A stretch of 64,000 nt of DNA from Citreicoccus inhibens (GTDB taxonomy: Bacteria > Myxococcota > Myxococcia > Myxococcales > Myxococcaceae): assembly GCF_019039035.1 (NCBI RefSeq), contig NZ_JAHNZT010000035.1:1-64000 (forward strand), in the 5' to 3' direction. Under the pieces are notes generated by a model. That model had not been told where the DNA came from and searched no databases. It was given only the letters and a program-made list of their open reading frames with translations. Position numbers and translations under genes: made by a program. Of this stretch, positions 24,249-33,757 are shown in pieces; position 1 is the stretch's first letter; the number at the start of each line of letters is the position of its first letter.

Positions 24249-26741
24249 GTGACCGTCGAAACGCCCATGAAGCCGACCGCCGCCACCACCCTGCCCCTCC
24301 CGCCCGCGCCCCCGGTCACGGCCGCGCCGGCCACCTCCCCGCAACCGGCGCAAGGTCCGGCCGAGTTCGGCACGACGACCATGCGGGTGCGCAAGCGCAA
24401 CGGCACGGCGGAGCCGGTGGACCTCAACAAGATTGTCCGCGCGGTGGGGCGCAGCTGCATGGGGCTGTCGCGCGTGGACGTCATGCGCGTGGCCACCAAG
24501 ACCATCAGCGGCCTCTATGACGGCGCCACCACGCGCGAGCTGGACAGCCTCTCCATCCAGACCGCCGCCGCCCTCATCGTGGAGGAGCCCGAGTACGCGC
24601 GGCTCTCCTCGCGCCTGCTCGCCACCTTCATCCAGAAGGAGGTCAGCAACCAGGACATCCACTCCTTCAGCCAGTCCATCGCCGCGGGCCACAAGCACGG
24701 CCTCATCGCGGACCGCCTGCTGCAGTTCGTCCAGGCCAACGCGCGCAAGCTCAACGCCGCCATCGACCCGGCGCGCAACGACCTCTTCGAGTACTTCGGC
24801 CTGCGCACCGTCTATGACCGCTACCTGCTGAAGAACCCGCAGACGCGCGAGGTCATCGAGACGCCGCAGGAGTTCTTCCTGCGCGTGGCGTGCGCGCTCA
24901 GCGGCGACAACGCGCGCGAGGCCATCGAGCTGTACCGCCTGTTCAGCTCGCTGGAGTACCTGCCCAGCTCGCCCACCCTGTTCAACTCGGGCACGCGCCA
25001 CGAGCAGCTCTCCAGTTGCTTCCTCCTGGACTCGCCCGCGGACGAGCTGGACTCCATCTACAAGAAGTATTCGGACATCGCGATGCTGTCGAAGTTCTCC
25101 GGCGGCATCGGCGTGGGCTACCACCGCGTGCGCGCCCGCGGCTCGCTCATCCGCTCCACCAACGGCCACTCCAACGGCATCGTCCCCTGGCTCAAGACGC
25201 TGGACGCCTCCGTCGCCGCGGTGAACCAGGGCGGCAAGCGCAAGGGCGCGTGCTGCGTGTACCTGGAGTCATGGCACGCGGACATCGAGGACTTCCTCGA
25301 GCTGCGCGACAACACCGGTGACGAGGCCCGCCGCACCCACAACCTGAACCTGGCCAACTGGGTGCCGGACCTGTTCATGCGCCGCGTGGAGACGGACGGC
25401 GACTGGAGCCTGTTCGATCCGAAGACGGTGCCGCACCTGACGGACCTGTGGGGCGACGCCTTCGACAAGGCCTACGCGGAGGCCGAGGCCTCGGGCGTGG
25501 CGCTGCGCAAGGTCAAGGCGCGCGACCTGTACGCGCGGATGATGAAGGTGCTGGCCCAGACCGGAAACGGCTGGATGACCTTCAAGGACCTGAGCAACCG
25601 CAAGAGCAACCAGACCGCGAAGCCGGCCAACGTCATCCACCTGTCCAACCTCTGCACGGAGATCCTGGAGGTCACCAGCCAGGGCGAGACGGCGGTGTGC
25701 AACCTGGGCTCGCTGAACCTGGGCCGGATGGTGGCGGACGGGAAGTTCGACTTCGAGCGCCTGCGCGCCAACGTGCAGCTCGCGCTGCGCCAGTTGGACC
25801 GCGTCATCGACCTCAACTACTACCCCATCCCCACCGCCGCGGACTCCAACCGCCGCTGGCGCCCGGTGGGCCTGGGGCTGATGGGCCTGCAGGACGTGTT
25901 CTTCCAGCTCCGGCTGCCCTTCGACGCCCCCGAGGCGCGCGCGCTGTCGCAGAAGATCTCCGAGGAGATCTACTACGCGGCCCTGAGCACCTCGGCGGAC
26001 CTGGCCGAGCAGTTCGGCGCGCACCCGGGCTTCTCGGAGACGCGGGCCGCCCAGGGCGAACTCCAGTTCGAGAGCTGGGGCGTGGTGCCCGAGGACACCG
26101 CGCGCTGGAGCACGCTGCGCGCCCGCATCCAGAAGACGGGCCTGCGCAACTCGCTGATGATCGCCATCGCGCCCACGGCCACCATCGCGTCCATCGCGGG
26201 CTGCTACGAGTGCATCGAGCCGCAGGTGTCCAACCTGTTCAAGCGCGAGACGCTCTCGGGTGACTTCCTCCAGGTGAACCGCTACCTCGTGCGCGACCTG
26301 CAGGCGCTGGGGCTGTGGAACGACAGCACGCGCAACCGCATCAAGATGGCCGAGGGCAGCGTGCAGGACCTCACCGAGCTGCCCGCCGAGCTGCGCAACG
26401 TCTACCGCACCGCGTGGGAGATCCCCATGCGCTCGCTCATCGACATGGCGGCCGACCGCGGCGCCTTCATCGACCAGAGCCAGTCGCTCAACCTCTTCGT
26501 GGAGACGCCCAACATCGGGAAGCTTTCTTCCATGTACTTCTACGCATGGCAGAAGGGGTTGAAGACCACCTATTACCTGCGCTCGCGTCCGGCCACGCGC
26601 ATCGCCAAGGCCACGGTGGGCGCCAGCGGCGCTGCCGCGACCTCGGCCCCTGCCCCCGCCCCCATGGCCCAGGCCATGCCCGAGGCGGAAGCCGTGGCGT
26701 GCTCGCTGGAGAACCCCGAGTCGTGCGAGGCGTGCCAGTAG
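24249..26741 (+). CDS. nrdA: Ribonucleoside-diphosphate reductase, class Ia alpha subunit
   Basis: The large subunit reduces ribonucleotides and holds the active and allosteric sites. The GTG at 24249 has a GGAG ten bases upstream and gives 830 residues; an in-frame ATG at 24165 adds 28 residues of unusual composition. After a Pro/Ala-rich start comes an ATP-cone (MRVRKRNGTAEPVDLNKIV), the dATP-sensing overall activity switch. Catalytic-core motifs include SSCFLLDS, GGIGVGYHRVRARGS, HLSNLCTEI and ETAVCNLGSLNLG. The C-terminus ends SCEACQ, the mobile redox cysteine pair. nrdB follows 47 bp downstream. The promoter carries NrdR-like boxes. Confidence 0.96.
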   Translation: MTVETPMKPTAATTLPLPPAPPVTAAPATSPQPAQGPAEFGTTTMRVRKRNGTAEPVDLNKIVRAVGRSCMGLSRVDVMRVATKTISGLYDGATTRELDSLSIQTAAALIVEEPEYARLSSRLLATFIQKEVSNQDIHSFSQSIAAGHKHGLIADRLLQFVQANARKLNAAIDPARNDLFEYFGLRTVYDRYLLKNPQTREVIETPQEFFLRVACALSGDNAREAIELYRLFSSLEYLPSSPTLFNSGTRHEQLSSCFLLDSPADELDSIYKKYSDIAMLSKFSGGIGVGYHRVRARGSLIRSTNGHSNGIVPWLKTLDASVAAVNQGGKRKGACCVYLESWHADIEDFLELRDNTGDEARRTHNLNLANWVPDLFMRRVETDGDWSLFDPKTVPHLTDLWGDAFDKAYAEAEASGVALRKVKARDLYARMMKVLAQTGNGWMTFKDLSNRKSNQTAKPANVIHLSNLCTEILEVTSQGETAVCNLGSLNLGRMVADGKFDFERLRANVQLALRQLDRVIDLNYYPIPTAADSNRRWRPVGLGLMGLQDVFFQLRLPFDAPEARALSQKISEEIYYAALSTSADLAEQFGAHPGFSETRAAQGELQFESWGVVPEDTARWSTLRARIQKTGLRNSLMIAIAPTATIASIAGCYECIEPQVSNLFKRETLSGDFLQVNRYLVRDLQALGLWNDSTRNRIKMAEGSVQDLTELPAELRNVYRTAWEIPMRSLIDMAADRGAFIDQSQSLNLFVETPNIGKLSSMYFYAWQKGLKTTYYLRSRPATRIAKATVGASGAAATSAPAPAPMAQAMPEAEAVACSLENPESCEACQ

Positions 26742-26788
26742 GCGCGCCCGCGCACCTCCGCCCGGACCTGTAAGGAGTCACGGAAGCA

Positions 26789-27799
26789 ATGCTGCTCGAC
26801 CCTGGATTGAACCTGACGCTGCGCCCCATGGCCTATCCGGTCTTCTTCGAGATGTACCGGAACGCCATCAAGAACACGTGGACCGTGGAGGAGGTGGACT
26901 TCTCCACGGACCTGGTGGACTTGCGCTCGAAGATGACCGAGGCGGAGCGTCACCTCATCCACCGGCTGGTGGCGTTCTTCGCGACGGGTGACTCCATCGT
27001 GGGCAACAACCTGGTGCTCAACCTGTACAAGCACCTGAATGCCCCCGAGGCGCGCATGTACCTGTCGCGCCAGCTCTATGAGGAGGCCCTGCACGTCCAG
27101 TTCTACCTGACGCTGCTGGACACCTACGTGCCGGATCCGGCGGAGCGGGCCAAGGCCTTCGCGGCCATCGACAACATCCCCTCCATCCAGCGCAAGGCCG
27201 CCTTCTGCATGAAGTGGATGGACAGCATCCACGACGTGCAGGCCGCCCGGACGAAGGAGGATCGCCGCCGCTTCCTCCTGAACCTCATCTGCTTCGCGGG
27301 CTGCATCGAGGGGCTCTTCTTCTTCGCCGCCTTCGCCTACGTGTACTTCCTGCGCAGCAAGGGCCTGCTCAACGGGCTGGCCGCGGGGACCAACTGGGTG
27401 TTCCGCGACGAGAGCGCCCACATGGCGTTCGCCTTCGAGGCCATCCAGGTGGCTCGCAAGGAGGAGCCGGACCTGTTCGACGCGCGCATGGAGCGCGACG
27501 TGGTGCAGATGCTCCGTGAAGCGGTCGAGTGCGAGACGACCTTCGCGCAGGACCTGCTCAGCGGCGGCGTGGTGGGCCTGTCCACGCAGGACATGCGCGG
27601 CTACCTCGAGTACGTGGCGGATCAGCGCCTGCTCATGCTCGGGATGGCGCCGGTGTTCCGCACCAAGAATCCGCTCGGGTTCATGGAGCTGCAGGACGTG
27701 CAGGAGCTCACCAACTTCTTCGAGCGCCGCGTGTCCTCGTACCAGGTGGCCGTGGGCGTGGGCGCGGCGAACGATGTCGTGTTCGACGCGGCCTTCTGA
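26789..27799 (+). CDS. nrdB: Ribonucleoside-diphosphate reductase, class Ia beta subunit
   Basis: The 336-residue small subunit builds the diiron-tyrosyl radical used by NrdA. Metal ligands are visible: D68 in TGDSIVG, E99 and H102 in EALH, the Glu in CIEGLFFF, and the Glu and His in RDESAH. The radical tyrosine is present as Y106, four residues after H102, so this is not a class Ic protein with Phe at that place. It is the second gene of the nrdAB operon, with a taaggagt site before the ATG. A GC-rich hairpin follows the stop. Confidence 0.96.
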   Translation: MLLDPGLNLTLRPMAYPVFFEMYRNAIKNTWTVEEVDFSTDLVDLRSKMTEAERHLIHRLVAFFATGDSIVGNNLVLNLYKHLNAPEARMYLSRQLYEEALHVQFYLTLLDTYVPDPAERAKAFAAIDNIPSIQRKAAFCMKWMDSIHDVQAARTKEDRRRFLLNLICFAGCIEGLFFFAAFAYVYFLRSKGLLNGLAAGTNWVFRDESAHMAFAFEAIQVARKEEPDLFDARMERDVVQMLREAVECETTFAQDLLSGGVVGLSTQDMRGYLEYVADQRLLMLGMAPVFRTKNPLGFMELQDVQELTNFFERRVSSYQVAVGVGAANDVVFDAAF

Positions 27800-27805
27800 C
27801 CCCCA

Positions 27806-27835
27806 GCGCCTCCCCTCCTACGGGACGGGAGGCGC
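27806..27835. terminator. GC-rich hairpin between nrdB and aqpZ
   Basis: GCGCCTCCC (27806-27814) pairs perfectly with GGGAGGCGC (27827-27835). There is no T run on either side. It lies between convergent genes and probably helps to end both transcripts. Confidence 0.5.
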
Positions 27836-27847
27836 CCGCTCGCCCCC

Positions 27848-28678
27848 TCAGGTGGGGTTCTCGCGCCGGTCGCGCAGCAAGCGCTCCCGGCGTTGCCGCT
27901 GAAGAGACCCCTCCGCCGTGGCCGCGGTGATGGGCCGCGCCACGGTCTGGATGACCGAGCGGTACACCGCCGCCGCCAGGCCCGCGCCAATGCAGGGCGC
28001 GATGATGAAGAGCCACAGCTGGCCCAGGGCGTGCCCGCCCACGAAGAGCGCGGGCCCCAGGCTGCGGGCGGGGTTCACGGACGTGTTCGTCACCGGGATG
28101 CCCACCAGGTGGATGAGCGTCAGCACCAGGCCAATGGCCAGGCCCGCGAAGCCCACCGGCGCCTTCGAGTCCGTGGCGCCGAGCACCGTCAGCACGAGGA
28201 GGAAGGTGAGCGCCACCTCGGCGAGGAAGGCCGCGCCGCCGCCGTATCCCCCGGGGGACCAGGTGCCATAGCCGTTGGTCGCCAGCCCCTCCTGGGACGC
28301 CGAGTAGCCGGCGGGCACGCCGCGGGCAATCATCAGCACCACCGCCGCGGCGAGGAACGCCCCCAGACACTGGGCCACCACGTAGCCCAGCGCATGGCGG
28401 CGCTCCAGCTTGCCCGCCAGCACCATCCCCAGCGTCACCGCGGGATTCACGTGGCAGCCGGAGATGGGCCCAATCGTGTAGACCATCGCGAGCAGGGACA
28501 GGCCAAACGCGAGCGCGATCCCCGCGTAGCCAATGTCATCGCCCGCCAGCACGGCGGCCCCGACTCCGCCCAACACCAGGACGAAGGTGCCCACCAGCTC
28601 CGCGGTGTACTTGCGAAGCGCGTCATCGCCGGTGGCGACAGCCGCCTCCTTCTCCGCCTTCACGTTCGACGCATCCAT
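27848..28678 (-). CDS. aqpZ: Aquaporin Z-type water channel
   Basis: A 276-residue MIP-family channel of the inner membrane from the ATG at 28678, which has GGGAGG six bases upstream. Both NPA boxes are intact (GCHVNPAVTLG and TNTSVNPARSLG). The stretch LIHLVGIPVTNTSVNPARS closely follows E. coli AqpZ, including the selectivity-filter His, Thr and Arg, so water rather than glycerol is the expected substrate. Six membrane helices plus two half-helices are readable. The N-terminus has about 20 extra polar residues. It is convergent with nrdB and lies downstream of the salvage operon on the same strand. Confidence 0.95.
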   Translation of the reverse strand: MDASNVKAEKEAAVATGDDALRKYTAELVGTFVLVLGGVGAAVLAGDDIGYAGIALAFGLSLLAMVYTIGPISGCHVNPAVTLGMVLAGKLERRHALGYVVAQCLGAFLAAAVVLMIARGVPAGYSASQEGLATNGYGTWSPGGYGGGAAFLAEVALTFLLVLTVLGATDSKAPVGFAGLAIGLVLTLIHLVGIPVTNTSVNPARSLGPALFVGGHALGQLWLFIIAPCIGAGLAAAVYRSVIQTVARPITAATAEGSLQRQRRERLLRDRRENPT

Positions 28679-28813
28679 GCGCAGCCTCCCCGCTCCGGGC
28701 CGGGCACGCACACGCGGCGCCTGAAGCCCAAGAGGATGCTGCGCATGCATCGCCTCACCACCAGGGAGCAGCCGCCCCCCGGTAGGAAGGCGGCGGGCTC
28801 GGCGGGGGCGCGC

Positions 28814-29347
28814 CTACTTGCCCTTCCAGACGCCGATGAAGTTGATGTTCCGGTACTTCTCGCCGTAGTCCAGGCCGTACCCGACGACGAAGTGGTCGTC
28901 GATGACGAAGCCCTTGTAGTCGATGTTCACCTGCGTGCGAGCGCGGGCCGGCTTCTCCAACAGCGAGCACAGCTTCAGCGACGCGGGGTGACGCGCGGCC
29001 AGGTTCTCCATGAGGAAGCTCATGGTGAGGCCCGTGTCGATGATGTCCTCGATGACGAGCAGGTGCTTGCCCGCCATGGGCTTGCTGACGTCGGTGGTGA
29101 TGCGCACCTCGCCCGTCGACTCGGTGCCACCCTGGTAGCTGGACACGCCGAGGAACTCGAGCGTCAAGGGCAGGTCGATGGCCCGCGCCAGGTCCGTGGC
29201 GAAGAACACCGAGCCCTTCAGCACGCAAACGAGCGTCAGCTCCTTGCCCTGGTAGTCACGGGTGATGGCCGCGCCCAGCTCCTTGATGCGCGCGTGCAGC
29301 TTCTCCTCGGAGATGAGGACGTCGACATCCTTCTGGTGGAACGTCAC
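28814..29347 (-). CDS. hpt: Hypoxanthine phosphoribosyltransferase
   Basis: The enzyme recycles hypoxanthine (and usually guanine) with PRPP to IMP (GMP). The 177-residue length fits. The PRPP loop is VIEDIIDTGLTMSFL, the flexible-loop Ser-Tyr is in SSYQGGTESTG, and the C-terminal VVGYGLDYGEKYRNI is characteristic. The start is a GTG at 29347 with GGGAG six bases upstream, only 11 bp after the stop of the uracil phosphoribosyltransferase-like gene. It is the last gene of the tdk-upp-hpt operon. Confidence 0.95.
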   Translation of the reverse strand: MTFHQKDVDVLISEEKLHARIKELGAAITRDYQGKELTLVCVLKGSVFFATDLARAIDLPLTLEFLGVSSYQGGTESTGEVRITTDVSKPMAGKHLLVIEDIIDTGLTMSFLMENLAARHPASLKLCSLLEKPARARTQVNIDYKGFVIDDHFVVGYGLDYGEKYRNINFIGVWKGK

Positions 29348-29358
29348 GGGTGCTCCCT

Positions 29359-30174
29359 CTACACGTAGGCGTTGTTCATGATCTCCCCGAAGCCGCCGCC
29401 GCCGGGGACGATGTACTGACGGTCATCCAGGCCCCGCTCCTTCTCCCAGAGCGCGCCCGGCTCGGTGCCGAACACCTCGGGCGGGGACAGGCCGCGATCC
29501 AACCGGAGCGCGTAGATGATGACGTCCGGGTGCTCCTTCGTCATCCGCCGCAGGTACTCGGGCGTGATGATGAGGTTGAGCGTGATGATGCGCCTGGCCT
29601 TGCCGGGCACCTTCGTCTTGTAGAGCTGGATGGCCGTGGAGAGGCTGCCGCCCGTGGCCCCCATGGGGTCCGGGAACAGGACGAACGCGTCGTCCACGTC
29701 GCCGCCAATCTTCGCGCCGCCAATGGACGAGCCCACCACCGTCTCGGCCGCGTCGATCATCCGGCTCATGATGATGTGGTCCTGCCGGACGAGCGTGGGG
29801 TCCACCGTGAAGTTGAGCAGGTCGTACGTCACCTGCGACGGCAGCGTGCCCGCGCGCGCGATGTTCACCGTCACCACGCGCAACTGCGGCTCCACCACCT
29901 CGCCCTGGTAGATGCCCAGCGGGGTGTGATCGATCATCCGCGTGGGCAGCGCCACCATCTTGCGCGGGAACTCCGCGTTGATGACCGTCTTCACCAGGTC
30001 CGTGTAGAGCAACTCCACCAGCCGGTTGATCTGCGGCTGCAGCGTGCCCTTGGCGCACAGCGTGGCCAGTTGGGACAAGAGGAACGGGTTGCCCACCAGG
30101 TGGACGTTGGGCCCGTAGTGGTGCGCCATCTCGTTCAGCCGGAAGGGCACGTTCGAATAGAGGGTGTCGCGCAT
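29359..30174 (-). CDS. upp: Uracil phosphoribosyltransferase-like protein, extended
   Basis: A protein of 271 residues, longer than the usual 205-215 of Upp. PRPP-binding and uracil-site motifs are recognisable but altered: FPDPMGATGGSLSTAI for the usual DPMLATGGS, and YIVPGGGGFGEIMNN for the C-terminal PGLGDAGDR-type loop. The operon position between thymidine kinase and Hpt supports a pyrimidine salvage role. The sequence divergence leaves room for another nucleobase substrate. It has a ggaga site before the ATG at 30174. Confidence 0.8.
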   Translation of the reverse strand: MRDTLYSNVPFRLNEMAHHYGPNVHLVGNPFLLSQLATLCAKGTLQPQINRLVELLYTDLVKTVINAEFPRKMVALPTRMIDHTPLGIYQGEVVEPQLRVVTVNIARAGTLPSQVTYDLLNFTVDPTLVRQDHIIMSRMIDAAETVVGSSIGGAKIGGDVDDAFVLFPDPMGATGGSLSTAIQLYKTKVPGKARRIITLNLIITPEYLRRMTKEHPDVIIYALRLDRGLSPPEVFGTEPGALWEKERGLDDRQYIVPGGGGFGEIMNNAYV

Positions 30175-30220
30175 CGCTCGGTCTCCAGGCGGCGGCCCCA
30201 GGCCCGGGCCGCGCGTCGAT

Positions 30221-30865
30221 TCAGTCGAACAGCTTCAACGTCTGCGGCGGCGTGCCTTCCGTGGGGTCCGGCACATGGCACTTGCGGCAGCGCGGCTCGT
30301 ACGCGCCCGCCGCGCCCACCATCACCCGCTCCCCACTGGAGAGGATGCGCTGGGAGCGGTTGGCCGGATTGCCACACACCACACAGATGGCCAGCTCCTT
30401 CGTCACGTACTCCGAGACCGCCATCAGCTGCGGCATCGGCTCGAACGGGCGGCCCTGGTAGTCCTGATCCAACCCCGCGCAGATGACGCGCAGGCCCTTG
30501 TTGGCCAGCGCCTCGCACACCTGCACCACCTCGGGCCCGAAGAACTGCACCTCGTCAATGCCCACCACCTGGGTGTCGGCCTCCAGGTGGTAGAAAATTT
30601 CTTCAGCCCGCTCGATGGGATTGGACGTCAATTTCAGCTGCGAGTGGCTCACCACCTGGGTCTCGTCGTAGCGCGTGTCCAGTCGCGGCTTGAACACCTG
30701 GACCTTCTGCTTGCCGTACACGGCCCGCTTGACGCGGCGGATCAGCTCCTCCGTCTTGCCGGAGAACATGGACCCGCAGATGACTTCTATCCACCCGATA
30801 TCTTTAGGGAATTGGTGCAAGGAAGGCTCGCCGGACAGAGGGCGGAGGGGCGCAATCTCGTGCAC
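30221..30865 (-). CDS. tdk: Thymidine kinase, type II
   Basis: It phosphorylates thymidine to dTMP. The 214-residue product has the P-loop GSMFSGKTEELIRR, the DEVQFF Walker B motif, and two Cys pairs for structural zinc (CVVC and CRKC). The GTG start at 30865 has an agggggg site and gives a 23-residue extension before the conserved WIEVICGSMF. It is the first gene of the salvage operon, 46 bp upstream of upp, and diverges from the DUF5658 gene across about 135 bp. Confidence 0.95.
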   Translation of the reverse strand: MHEIAPLRPLSGEPSLHQFPKDIGWIEVICGSMFSGKTEELIRRVKRAVYGKQKVQVFKPRLDTRYDETQVVSHSQLKLTSNPIERAEEIFYHLEADTQVVGIDEVQFFGPEVVQVCEALANKGLRVICAGLDQDYQGRPFEPMPQLMAVSEYVTKELAICVVCGNPANRSQRILSSGERVMVGAAGAYEPRCRKCHVPDPTEGTPPQTLKLFD

Positions 30866-31000
30866 GGTCCCCCCTGAGTCAATTTCCCTTTTCGAACGCG
30901 GCGCGCGCCCCTCGCGCGGAGCGGTGGCGCGCGCCGCGGCCTTGGCAAGCGCCTTGAAAGGAGGTCGCTCCGGATTGGGGAACTGGGCGAGGGGGCGGGC

Positions 31001-31387
31001 GTGGCGGCGACGGTCGAGCAGGCACAGGGCGCGGCGTGGACGAAGCGGGCTTCTTTCTATGCGTCACCGGCCTCGGTGGCGCTCCTCGTCCTGAACTTGT
31101 TCGACGGGCTCTTCACCCTGCTCTTCTTGCAGTTGGGGGTGGCCGAGGAGCTCAACCCGGTGATGCGCGTGGCCTATGAGCAGTCACCGCTCTTCTTCAT
31201 GTTGTCCAAGCTGCTCATCGTCAACGCGGGCCTGTGCCTCTTGTGCTTGCACCGCCACATGAAGGCCAGCCGCATCGCGATCCGCGCGGGCGCCATCATC
31301 TACGCCATCATCGTCGTCTATCACCTGGCCTTCCTCACCCACCTGGTAAGTCACTGGCCCGCCATCCTGGGTGGCAGGCCGGTTTGA
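31001..31387 (+). CDS. DUF5658-like membrane protein
   Basis: A 128-residue protein with three or four membrane segments, starting at a GTG with a gagggggcggg site. The motif NLFDGLFTLLFLQLGVAEELNP is typical of the DUF5658 family: a first helix with Asp, then ELNP at the loop. The function of the family is unknown. The gene is divergent from tdk and about 100 bp upstream of spoVG. Confidence 0.75.
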   Translation: MAATVEQAQGAAWTKRASFYASPASVALLVLNLFDGLFTLLFLQLGVAEELNPVMRVAYEQSPLFFMLSKLLIVNAGLCLLCLHRHMKASRIAIRAGAIIYAIIVVYHLAFLTHLVSHWPAILGGRPV

Positions 31388-31493
31388 AGTGCTCGGTACG
31401 GTGCACTTGCGCTCCGGGCGTGCTTGCATTTCCCACCCCTCATGTCCCAGGCTTCCCGGTTAGCTCCGACCTTTCGGGTTCGGGGGGGGGACC

Positions 31494-31793
31494 ATGAACA
31501 TCACCGACGTCCGGGTGTTTCCGGTCGAAGAGGACAAGCTCAAGGCGTATGTCACCATCACCCTGGACCACTGCTTCGTCATCCGTGACTTGAAGGTGAT
31601 CCACGGCTCAACCGGGCTCTTCATCGCGATGCCCGCGAAGAAGCGGAAGGATGGGACGTACAAGGACATCGCGCATCCGCTCAACGCGGACACGCGCAGC
31701 CAGATGGAGCGGGTGATCCTCATTGAGTACGAGCGACACCTCCATCAGGCGCAAGCTGGGCAGGTCGTCGCGGTGGCAGCGGACCTCGACTAA
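31494..31793 (+). CDS. spoVG: SpoVG family regulator
   Basis: A 99-residue protein with the near-complete SpoVG signature: ITDVRVFP at the start, [17 protein letters not shown] and [11 protein letters not shown] in the middle, [11 protein letters not shown] near the end. Members bind DNA or RNA and affect septation or development in firmicutes; deltaproteobacterial homologues are common and less studied. A G-rich stretch before the ATG serves as the binding site. prs follows 44 bp downstream, so co-transcription is likely. Confidence 0.95.
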   Translation: MNITDVRVFPVEEDKLKAYVTITLDHCFVIRDLKVIHGSTGLFIAMPAKKRKDGTYKDIAHPLNADTRSQMERVILIEYERHLHQAQAGQVVAVAADLD

Positions 31794-31837
31794 CGCCCTT
31801 CCCTTCCGCGCGGCCACGGGATAGTCAGCGGCCCACC

Positions 31838-32788
31838 ATGCAGCCGCGTGACTTCAAGGTGTTCACCGGGAACTCGAATCCCGGTCTGGCGCTTCGCATT
31901 TGCGAGTACCTCAAGCGCCCCCTGGGCAAGGCCGTCGTCGGGCGATTCTCGGACGGGGAGATCCACGTCGAGATCGGCGAGAACGTGCGTGGACTGGACA
32001 TCTTCATCATCCAGTCCACCTGTCCTCCCTCGAACGACCACTTGATGGAATTGCTCATCATGTGTGACGCGCTCAAGCGCGCCAGCGCGGGCTCCATCAC
32101 CGCCGTCATTCCGTACTACGGCTATGCCCGGCAGGATCGGAAGGTGGCGGCGCGCACGCCCATCACCGCCAAGCTGGTGGCGGACCTGCTGGGCGTGGCG
32201 GGCGCCACCCGCGTGGTGTCCATGGACATGCACGCCGGGCAGATCCAGGGCTTCTTCAACATCCCGTCGGATCACCTCTACGGCTCGCCGGTCTTCCTGG
32301 AGGACCTGCGCAAGCGCTTCCCCGAGCCCAACGACCTGGTCATCGTGAGCCCGGACGCAGGCGGCGTGGAGCGCGCGCGCGCCTACTCCAAGCGGCTGAA
32401 CACGGGCCTGGCCATCATCGACAAGCGCCGCCCCCGCCCCAACGCCTCCGAGGTGATGAACCTCATTGGCGACGTGAAGGGCAAGGACGCCATCCTCGTG
32501 GATGACATGGTGGACACCGCGGGAACGCTGGCCCAGGCGGCCGCCGCGCTGAAGGACAAGGGCGCGCGCCGCGTGGTGGCCTACGCCGTCCACCCCATCC
32601 TCTCGGGCCCCGCCATCCAGCGCATCACCGACTCGGTGCTGGAAGAGGTCGTCTTCACGGACACCGTGCCGCTGTCGGACGCGGCCCAGGCCTGCCCGAA
32701 GATTCGCGTGCTCACCACCGAGCGCCTCTTCGGCGAGGCCATCGCGCGCATCCACCGCGCCGACTCGCTCAGCTCGCTCTTCGTCTGA
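31838..32788 (+). CDS. prs: Ribose-phosphate pyrophosphokinase
   Basis: PRPP synthase makes the sugar donor used by Hpt and Upp upstream. The 316-residue length is standard. Motifs: [11 protein letters not shown], the metal site [15 protein letters not shown], and the PRPP loop [13 protein letters not shown]. No strong ribosome binding site is seen before the ATG at 31838. It follows spoVG and precedes the rplY-pth pair, a neighbourhood conserved in many bacteria. Confidence 0.97.
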   Translation: MQPRDFKVFTGNSNPGLALRICEYLKRPLGKAVVGRFSDGEIHVEIGENVRGLDIFIIQSTCPPSNDHLMELLIMCDALKRASAGSITAVIPYYGYARQDRKVAARTPITAKLVADLLGVAGATRVVSMDMHAGQIQGFFNIPSDHLYGSPVFLEDLRKRFPEPNDLVIVSPDAGGVERARAYSKRLNTGLAIIDKRRPRPNASEVMNLIGDVKGKDAILVDDMVDTAGTLAQAAAALKDKGARRVVAYAVHPILSGPAIQRITDSVLEEVVFTDTVPLSDAAQACPKIRVLTTERLFGEAIARIHRADSLSSLFV

Positions 32789-32968
32789 GCGGCCCCATCC
32801 CTGCCCGCCGGGCGGCTTGACTCCAGGCCCCCCGGCTGGCATGTGCACCCTCCTCCACCGGCCTCCCCTGCTTTACGGGGGCGTCGTCATCGGGGCCCGC
32901 CACAGGGGCGGGATGCCGAGGACGCCCAGGAAGCCGGTGCACCCGCGGTCCCAAGAAAAGGCAGAACC

Positions 32969-33664
32969 ATGTCCGTCGACAAGAGCACCCTCGAGGCCCA
33001 GGCGCGTGAAGGTTCCGGCAAGGGCGTTGCCCGCCGTCTGCGCGCGAAGGGTCAGATTCCCGCCGTCGTCTACGGCAAGCACCTGGCGAACCCGCAGCAC
33101 ATCGCGGTGGATCCGAAGGCGATCCGCACCGCCATCAACACCCCGCACAAGTTCAACACGCTCATCCAGCTGAAGGTCGGCGCGGACACGCACCAGGTCC
33201 TCCTGAAGGACTACCAGCAGGATCCGCTCACCCGCAGCATGCTCCACGCGGACTTCATCGCCGTGAAGGAGACCGAGCAGGTGAAGGTGAACGTCCCCGT
33301 GGTGCTCACCGGCAAGGCGGCGGGCGTGGCCGATGGCGGTCTGCTCACGCAGATCCGCCGCGAGCTGGAGGTCTGGGCGCTCCCCACGGCCATCCCGCTG
33401 GCCATCGAAGTGGACGTCTCGGCGCTCAAGATCAACGAGGCCATCCACGTCAACGACATGAAGCTCCCCGCGGGCGTGTCGGTGAAGACGAACGTCAACT
33501 ACACCGTGGCCGTTCTGTCCGCGCCCGAGGCCCTCGAGGCCGCTCCGGCGGCGGCTGCCGCGGCTCCGGCCGCCGCGGCTCCTGCGGCGAAGGCGGGCGA
33601 CGCCAAGGCGGGCGACGCCAAGGCGGCCCCCGCGGCCGCTGCCAAGGCTCCGGCGAAGAAGTAG
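32969..33664 (+). CDS. rplY: 50S ribosomal protein L25, long (CTC) form
   Basis: A 231-residue L25/CTC protein that binds 5S rRNA. The ATG at 32969 is preceded by aaaagg. Residues 1-95 form the L25 domain (GKGVARRLRAKGQIPAVVYG). The TL5/CTC beta domain follows to about 185. The tail is rich in Ala and Lys with a doubled AGDAK unit, encoded by a short in-frame repeat near 33594-33625. It ends at a strong terminator upstream of pth. Confidence 0.95.
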   Translation: MSVDKSTLEAQAREGSGKGVARRLRAKGQIPAVVYGKHLANPQHIAVDPKAIRTAINTPHKFNTLIQLKVGADTHQVLLKDYQQDPLTRSMLHADFIAVKETEQVKVNVPVVLTGKAAGVADGGLLTQIRRELEVWALPTAIPLAIEVDVSALKINEAIHVNDMKLPAGVSVKTNVNYTVAVLSAPEALEAAPAAAAAAPAAAAPAAKAGDAKAGDAKAAPAAAAKAPAKK

Positions 33665-33690
33665 TTCCTCGTCGCGGTCTGTGTTTCTTT

Positions 33691-33732
33691 CGCGGGGCTG
33701 GCCTTGTCATGGGGCCAGCCCCGCGGTCTTTT
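33691..33732 (+). terminator. Terminator between rplY and pth
   Basis: GGGGCTGGCC (33693-33702) pairs perfectly with GGCCAGCCCC (33712-33721), followed shortly by TCTTTTC. Some readthrough into pth, 37 bp further, is likely because I see no separate pth promoter. Confidence 0.8.
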
Positions 33733-33757
33733 CGGGAGCCATCTCCTCGGAGCGGTC

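Noticed and set aside
26789-27799. Class Ic (Phe-type) NrdB
   Set aside because: The residue four after the ligand H102 is Tyr106, so the normal radical site is kept.
31388-31493. Sigma-54 promoter before spoVG
   Set aside because: A TTGCA element is present, but no GG lies at the required 10-bp distance upstream.
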